64,000 nt of DNA from RPQJ01 sp963778185 (lineage in GTDB: Bacteria > Pseudomonadota > Gammaproteobacteria > Steroidobacterales > Steroidobacteraceae). Below are positions 59,453 to 64,000 of the stretch, piece by piece. The stretch's first letter is position 1. Every line of letters starts with the position of its first letter. Under the pieces are notes generated by a model that ran no database searches, was not told the origin of the DNA, and saw only the letters and a list, made by a program, of their open reading frames with translations. The position numbers were made by a program, and so were the translations under genes. The stretch spans positions 1,302,001 to 1,366,000 of the forward strand of contig CAVZTF010000003.1 of the NCBI GenBank assembly GCA_963778185.1, written 5' to 3'.

Positions 59453-61288
59453 TCAGTCCGCCTCGAACTCGCGGCTGGCCGCGAGCAATGGATGATCCGG
59501 GCGCTGGGAGGCCCGGTCCAGCAGGCAGGAGCCGATCACCAGGCAGTCCATGGCCGTCCCCATGAAGCAACGATAGGCGTCGGCAGGGCTGCAGACGATG
59601 GGCTCGCCACGCACGTTGAAGGAGGTATTCACCAGCACCGGTACCCCTGTCTTGCGTCCAAATGCGTCGATCAGGGAGTGAAAATCCGGGTTTGTGTCGC
59701 TATCAACGGTCTGGATGCGCGCGCTGTAGTCCACGTGTGTGATCGCCGGCAGCAAAGACCTGACGGCGCGCAGACGGTCCAGGCCCTGCAAGCCGGCATC
59801 GCCGCCGCGTGGAGCCGAGGCCCGACCCTTCAGGGGCGCCACGAGCAGCATGTAGGGACTGGAACCCTCGAGTTCGAAGAATTCCCCGGCCCGCTCCGCC
59901 AGCACCGCGGGCGCAAACGGCCTGAAGGACTCCCGGAACTTGATCTTCAGGTTCAGGTCCCGCTGCGTGGCCGGGCTGCGCGGGTCCGCAAGGATGGAGC
60001 GGTTGCCGAGCGCACGCGGCCCGAACTCCATGCGGCCCTGCATCCACCCGACCACTGCGCCCTCGGCCAGCCGGCCCGCCACCTGCTCGCAGAGGTCGTG
60101 ACGCGCGAGCCGCTCGTGCGGCAGGCCCTGTTCCGTCAGCCACCGCTGTACATCATCGTCGCTCCAGGAGGGGCCGAGGTATGCGCCGGACATGCCGTCA
60201 CGCGTCGAGTCGATCGTGCGAGCGCCGCCCCTCTCGTGCCACGCGACCAGGGCCGCGCCGAGCGCACCGCCCGCGTCCCCCGCGGCAGGCTGTATCCACA
60301 AGTCGTCGAAGATGCCCTCCCGCTGCACGAGTCCGTTCGAGACGCAGTTGAGCGCGACTCCGCCTGCGAGGCAAAGCCTCGTCTGCCCCGTCTCGCGCCG
60401 CAGGGTGCGCGCGAGTGCCAGCACGATTTCGTCCGTCACCTGCTGGATCGAGGCGGCGACGTCCATCGTGCGCTGGTCGACCGGCTCGTCGGGCCGGCGT
60501 GGCGGCCCGCCGAACAGCGCATCGAAGCGGGCGTTCGTCATGCGCAATCCCGTTGCGTAGTCGAAGTAGCGCATGTCGAGATGGAACGTGCCGTCCGGCT
60601 TCACGTCGATGAGGTGCCGGCGGATCGCCTCCGCGTAGCGCGGCTCGCCATAGGGCGCGAGGCCCATCATCTTGTACTCGCCCGAGTTCACCTTGAACCC
60701 GGTGTAGTGGGTAAAGGCGGAGTACAGGAGGCCGAGCGAGTGCGGGAAGTGCAGTTCCCAGAGCGGGCGCAGGCGATTGCCCTCGCCGAGCCACGCGGAC
60801 GTCGTGGCCCATTCACCCACCCCGTCGAGGCACAGCACCGCCGCGGATTCGAACGGGCTCGGGTAGAACGCCGATGCGGCATGCGAACGATGGTGCTCAC
60901 TGAAGAGCAGCGGCGGCAGCGCAGTCCCTGCGGCCGCGAGCTTGCGCAACTCGCGCCTGAGCTCGCTCTTGAGGAACAGCTTCTCCTTGATCCACACCGG
61001 CATGGCAGCGACGAAGGAGCGCAGGCCATGCGGCGCGCAGGCAAGGTAGGTCTCGAGCAGACGCTCGAACTTGAGGAAGGGCTTGTCGTAGAAGACGACG
61101 GCGTCGAGGTCGCCCAGCGCGAGCCCGCCCCACTCCAGGCAGAAGCGCGAGGCGTGCGCGGGAAAGCGCGCGTCGTGCTTGCGGCGGCTGTAACGCTCTT
61201 CCTGCGCGGCCGCGACCACCCGCCCGTCGACGACGAGAGCCGCGGCAGCGTCATGGTAGTATGCTGAAATTCCGAGGATTTTTCGCAA
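59453..61288 (-). CDS. Carbamoyltransferase (NodU/CmcH/SxtI family)
   Basis: A 611-residue O-carbamoyltransferase that would transfer a carbamoyl group from carbamoyl phosphate (via carbamoyl-adenylate) to a hydroxyl on a small molecule, nodulation-factor-like sugar or glycan. The N-terminal domain starts LGISAYYHDAAAALVVDG and has the metal-binding SEHHRSHAASAFYPSP and ATP region CLAGGVALNCVSNGL. The C-terminal domain has WMQGRMEFGPRALGNRSI and PVLVNTSFNVRGEPIV. The TTG start at 61288 has GGGGA seven bases upstream; TTG 61315 is possible. It forms an operon with SxtJ-like and DUF5989-like genes. Substrate is unknown. Confidence 0.93.
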   Translation of the reverse strand: MRKILGISAYYHDAAAALVVDGRVVAAAQEERYSRRKHDARFPAHASRFCLEWGGLALGDLDAVVFYDKPFLKFERLLETYLACAPHGLRSFVAAMPVWIKEKLFLKSELRRELRKLAAAGTALPPLLFSEHHRSHAASAFYPSPFESAAVLCLDGVGEWATTSAWLGEGNRLRPLWELHFPHSLGLLYSAFTHYTGFKVNSGEYKMMGLAPYGEPRYAEAIRRHLIDVKPDGTFHLDMRYFDYATGLRMTNARFDALFGGPPRRPDEPVDQRTMDVAASIQQVTDEIVLALARTLRRETGQTRLCLAGGVALNCVSNGLVQREGIFDDLWIQPAAGDAGGALGAALVAWHERGGARTIDSTRDGMSGAYLGPSWSDDDVQRWLTEQGLPHERLARHDLCEQVAGRLAEGAVVGWMQGRMEFGPRALGNRSILADPRSPATQRDLNLKIKFRESFRPFAPAVLAERAGEFFELEGSSPYMLLVAPLKGRASAPRGGDAGLQGLDRLRAVRSLLPAITHVDYSARIQTVDSDTNPDFHSLIDAFGRKTGVPVLVNTSFNVRGEPIVCSPADAYRCFMGTAMDCLVIGSCLLDRASQRPDHPLLAASREFEAD

Positions 61289-61332
61289 GCACGGTCCCCG
61301 CCGGATCGCGCGCAATCTAACATCAAAGAACC

Positions 61333-63060
61333 GTGACGAAGCGGAACCTGTTGCTCGCGATCACCCTGCTGACGCCGCTCCTGCTCTTTGGCGGCGCCGA
61401 GCTGCTGCTGCGTGCCGCAGGCATCGGCCAGCTCGAGCCACTCTTCGTCGCGGTACCGCAGGCACCGGGGTTCCTGCAGCCGAACCCGGACGTCGTGCAG
61501 CGGTTCTTTCCGGATCCGGGCGACGCCCCCGACGTCAGCATCGACACGACATGGTTCCCGGCCGCAAAGGCCGAGGGGACCCTCCGCATCTTCGTGCAGG
61601 GAGAATCGAGCGCGGCGGGCTTCCCGTATGGACGCTGGGCTTCCCCGGCAGCCCTGCTGCAGCAACGCCTGCAACGCGCCTACCCCGACCGCAATGTCGA
61701 GGTGATCAACACGGCCATGTCGGCCGTGACGAGCTACGTGCTGCTCGACGTCGCGGACGAAATCATCGCGCAGCAGCCGGACGCCGTGGTCATCTACACC
61801 GGGCACAACGAGTACCTCGGCATCGGGGGCGTCGGCTCGTCTCTCGTGAGCGCGAAGTCTCCAGCGGCGGCGCGTGCCGTGGCAGGGCTGCGCCGCCTGC
61901 ACCTCTACCGCGCCCTCGAACGTGCGCTGGCGCCGCTCGGGCCGGGCGGCGACCCGGTTTCGAAGCGCAGCGGCACGCTGATGGCACGGGTTGCCGCCGA
62001 GCGGTCCATCCCGCTCGACTCACCGTTGTACGAGCGCGGCCTCGAGCAGTTCCGCGGCAACCTGGAGCGGCTGCTGCGCAAGTACCGCGACGCTGGCGTG
62101 CCGGTGTTCATCGGCACGCTCGCCAGCAACGAGCGTGACCAGCCGCCGTTCGCCAGCACGCCTGCGGAACAGGGCGAGTCGTCCGCGCTCGTGCATTTCG
62201 AGAACGCGCGCCGCCTCGAGTCCCAGGGCGACCTGGCCCGGGCACGCGAGGAGTACCTCGCTGCAAAGGACCGGGACGAACTGCGTTTCCGTGCACCCGA
62301 GTCGTTCAATGCCGTGATTCGCGACCTCGCGCAGGCCCACGGAGCCCGGCTCGTGGACGTCCAGGGGGCACTGTCGGCCGCCTCGCGCGACGGCATCATC
62401 GGTTCGGAGCTGATGCTGGAGCACGTGCACCCGAATACCGAGGGTTATTTCCACCTCGCGAGCGCGTATTACCCCGCGCTCGTCCAGTGGGTCGGCGCGC
62501 CCGGGGTGGACGTGGACGAAGCGATGGCGCGCCGCGAAATGCCCATCACCGAGGTGGATCGACTGCACGGCGAATACGGCGTGGCGGTGCTCCGGAACGA
62601 CTGGCCGTTCGTGTCGGAGCCCAGGCCCACCAGCATCCCGGCGGCCGCAAACCGCATCGAGGAAATTGCGCAGGGCTGGTTTGCGAACCGGCTGACGTGG
62701 GCGGACGCCATGAACGAGGCGCTCGCCGAGTACCAGCGTGCGGGGAACAACCAGGAGACCTCGCGGGTGGCGGTGAACCTGGCGGACGCATTCGTGACCT
62801 CGGCCGACGCTCATTACAAGGCGGGCGTGTTGCTGCTGCGCGCGGACGCCGCGGCCCGCGGGCTGCATTACCTGCGGCGGGCGGTCGCGCTCGATCACGG
62901 CAAAATCGAATACCAGCTGTCGCTCGCGCAGGCGCAGTTCATGCTGGGCCGCCCAGCGGATTCGATCGCCACGCTCGAAGAGATCCTGAAAAATTACCCG
63001 GGTGATTCACGCGCCGAATACTGGCTGGCCGAGGTTCGACGGCGGGCCCAGGGAGGCTGA
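61333..63060 (+). CDS. SGNH-hydrolase and TPR protein
   Basis: A 575-residue protein with an N-terminal membrane anchor or signal (LLLAITLLTPLLLFGGAELL). The SGNH motifs are IFVQGESSAAGFPYG (Ser), VVIYTGHNEYLG (Gly/Asn) and the Asp-His-type MLEHVHPNTEGYFH. The C-terminal ~170 residues are TPR-like helices (LRADAAARGLHYLRRAVALD, ADSIATLEEILKNYPGD). SGNH enzymes act as esterases or acetyl/acyl-transferases. Start GTG 61333, only 44 bases from the divergent carbamoyltransferase start. It ends tail-to-tail with a paralog. Confidence 0.87.
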   Translation: MTKRNLLLAITLLTPLLLFGGAELLLRAAGIGQLEPLFVAVPQAPGFLQPNPDVVQRFFPDPGDAPDVSIDTTWFPAAKAEGTLRIFVQGESSAAGFPYGRWASPAALLQQRLQRAYPDRNVEVINTAMSAVTSYVLLDVADEIIAQQPDAVVIYTGHNEYLGIGGVGSSLVSAKSPAAARAVAGLRRLHLYRALERALAPLGPGGDPVSKRSGTLMARVAAERSIPLDSPLYERGLEQFRGNLERLLRKYRDAGVPVFIGTLASNERDQPPFASTPAEQGESSALVHFENARRLESQGDLARAREEYLAAKDRDELRFRAPESFNAVIRDLAQAHGARLVDVQGALSAASRDGIIGSELMLEHVHPNTEGYFHLASAYYPALVQWVGAPGVDVDEAMARREMPITEVDRLHGEYGVAVLRNDWPFVSEPRPTSIPAAANRIEEIAQGWFANRLTWADAMNEALAEYQRAGNNQETSRVAVNLADAFVTSADAHYKAGVLLLRADAAARGLHYLRRAVALDHGKIEYQLSLAQAQFMLGRPADSIATLEEILKNYPGDSRAEYWLAEVRRRAQGG

Positions 63061-63101
63061 CGGGCTCCGCAGGCCCGGTGCACCGGCCTCGACCGGCGCG
63101 C

Positions 63102-64000
63102 TCACGGTGGGCCCAGCTCCTGCAGCACTTCGTGCGCCGTCGGATTCGCCGGTTCGAGCAACAGCACCTGCTCGAGCACCGAGCGTCCCTCATCCACGCG
63201 CCCGGCCAGAAGCAGCGCATGCGAACGCACCAGCAGGTGATTCACGTTCCGCGGCTCCAGATCGATCGCGCGACGTGAGTAACGCAGCGCATCCGCCGGC
63301 CGACCGATCGCGATCAGCGCCGCGGCGGCATCGAACTGCAGCGCGCCGGTGAACGGGAAGGCGTCTGCGAGAACCGCCGTGACGCGCGTGTACTCCGGCT
63401 CGTCAGCCGCCGCGAGGTAGTGTCGCCGCAGGCGCTCCTGCGCCTCGTGCCACGAGGTCCGCTGGTTGTACAGTTCCTGGGCGAGCCGCTCGCCTTCCGA
63501 GGCCGGCCGGGGAAGCTCGAACTGCACGCTCGTGGGGACGAATGGCCAACCCGAGCGCACCCGCGCCACCTTGTACTCTCCCAGCCAGCGATCGACGTCG
63601 CTCACCGGGATCTCATTGCGTGCCTGCGCGTCCGGGATCTCCACCTCGGGCTTGCCTGGCAGTCCCTTGCCGATCATGGCGTCGAAGAAACAGTCCCCGA
63701 GCAGGAAGTATCCGTCGAGGTTCGGATGCACGTGCTCGAGCATCAAGCTCGCACCGACCAGGCCATTCGGGCTCGCACGGACGAAGGCCTCGTGGACGTC
63801 GACGAAACCGGCACCGTGTCGCTTTGAGATCCGCTTCACCGTCTCGTTGAACACGGAGGGGGCGCGAAACCGCAGCGGATCGAGGTCCCGCGCCCACGCA
63901 TAGCCCTTCCGTGCGCCGGCGAAATCTCCCGCGGCCTCCGCGTCATGCGCCGCGAGGTAGGCCGTTTTCGCGCTCGAGGCGGCCTCGACGTCGGCGCCCG
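63102..64000 (-). CDS. SGNH-hydrolase and TPR protein, paralog (5' truncated by window edge)
   Basis: The C-terminal ~299 residues of a protein closely similar to the gene at 61333-63060. It shares the LDPLRFRAPSVFNETVKR, VDVHEAFVRAS, LMLEHVHPNLDGYF and IPVSDVDRWLGEYKVARVRS segments and a TPR-like C terminus (ALRYSRRAIDLEPRNVNHLL). The frame continues to the window end without a stop, so the start is outside. It converges on its paralog with 41 bases between the stops. The Ser-containing N-terminal motif is not in view. Confidence 0.85.
   Translation of the reverse strand, partial: GADVEAASSAKTAYLAAHDAEAAGDFAGARKGYAWARDLDPLRFRAPSVFNETVKRISKRHGAGFVDVHEAFVRASPNGLVGASLMLEHVHPNLDGYFLLGDCFFDAMIGKGLPGKPEVEIPDAQARNEIPVSDVDRWLGEYKVARVRSGWPFVPTSVQFELPRPASEGERLAQELYNQRTSWHEAQERLRRHYLAAADEPEYTRVTAVLADAFPFTGALQFDAAAALIAIGRPADALRYSRRAIDLEPRNVNHLLVRSHALLLAGRVDEGRSVLEQVLLLEPANPTAHEVLQELGPP

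Noticed and set aside
56927..61267. A plus-strand open frame of about 1,446 codons antisense to malK, the amylase and the carbamoyltransferase
   Set aside because: The opposite strand carries well-defined enzymes with catalytic motifs throughout; the frame is open only because of GC-rich codon bias, and its product shows no recognisable motif.
1..64000. CRISPR arrays, tRNA or rRNA genes, insertion sequences and prophage
   Set aside because: No regularly spaced repeats, no T-loop-like GTTCGAATC context with a cloverleaf, no transposase or integrase motifs were found when reading both strands.

Overview
The window is about 64 kb of dense, GC-rich (roughly two-thirds G+C) bacterial chromosome with short intergenic gaps and frequent ATGA/GTGA start-stop overlaps. 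The gene set points to an aerobic, free-living gammaproteobacterium: FadE-type acyl-CoA dehydrogenase with the long C-terminal domain, FeSOD, ExeA/GspB secretion proteins, a TonB-dependent receptor, an energy-transducing TonB, a Blc-type lipocalin and YgiQ. The style recalls the Nevskiales/Steroidobacterales/Xanthomonadales area, but no rRNA or ribosomal protein is present to fix the lineage. No tRNA, rRNA, CRISPR array, insertion sequence or prophage was found.

Layout. 1-11 kb: 3' part of fadE, a DUF3667 membrane protein, sodB divergent from dinB, an exeA/gspB-like pair, a fused DhaL-DegV (FakA/FakB-like) protein, then rhodanese, dodecin and lipocalin on the minus strand. 11-22 kb: a LysR regulator, an EEP-family hydrolase, a GntP-type permease, an alpha/beta hydrolase, an acyl-CoA ligase and a TonB-dependent receptor. 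The receptor is divergent from a TetR-SDR-PHB-depolymerase operon, and the shared control region carries an imperfect 27-bp palindrome. This block looks like uptake and breakdown of hydroxyacids, 3-hydroxybutyrate polymers or related acyl compounds. 22-35 kb: single genes and pairs, including a TonB with an N-terminal receiver-like domain, a beta-CASP RNase overlapping a nucleotide-transporter-like gene, a REC-PAS-GAF-HD-GYP protein with a degenerate metal site, an internally deleted class II ribonucleotide reductase relic, and envelope proteins.

35-44 kb: yebC, a RES/Xre toxin-antitoxin pair preceded by a perfect AT-rich 20-bp palindrome, a ygiQ gene carrying an in-frame palindromic repeat, a thioredoxin-like gene, a 32-residue lysine-rich protein, an LTA-synthase-type sulfatase, an aldo/keto reductase and two small exported proteins. 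44-59 kb, all minus strand: a large maltodextrin operon in the order lipoprotein alpha-amylase, malK, malE, malF, malG, a secreted glucodextranase-C/DOMON-like protein, an outer-membrane barrel, a strong intrinsic terminator, a second DOMON-like protein with a SHOCT tail, malQ and a kinase-like DUF4032 protein. Starch would be cut by the lipoprotein amylase, cross the outer membrane through the barrel, enter by the ABC transporter and be rearranged by MalQ.

59-64 kb: a carbamoyltransferase (NodU/CmcH/SxtI family) followed by SxtJ-like and DUF5989-like membrane proteins, and beside it two paralogous SGNH-hydrolase/TPR proteins, the second cut by the window edge. This looks like a compact O-carbamoylation module of unknown substrate and is the best candidate here for an undescribed system.
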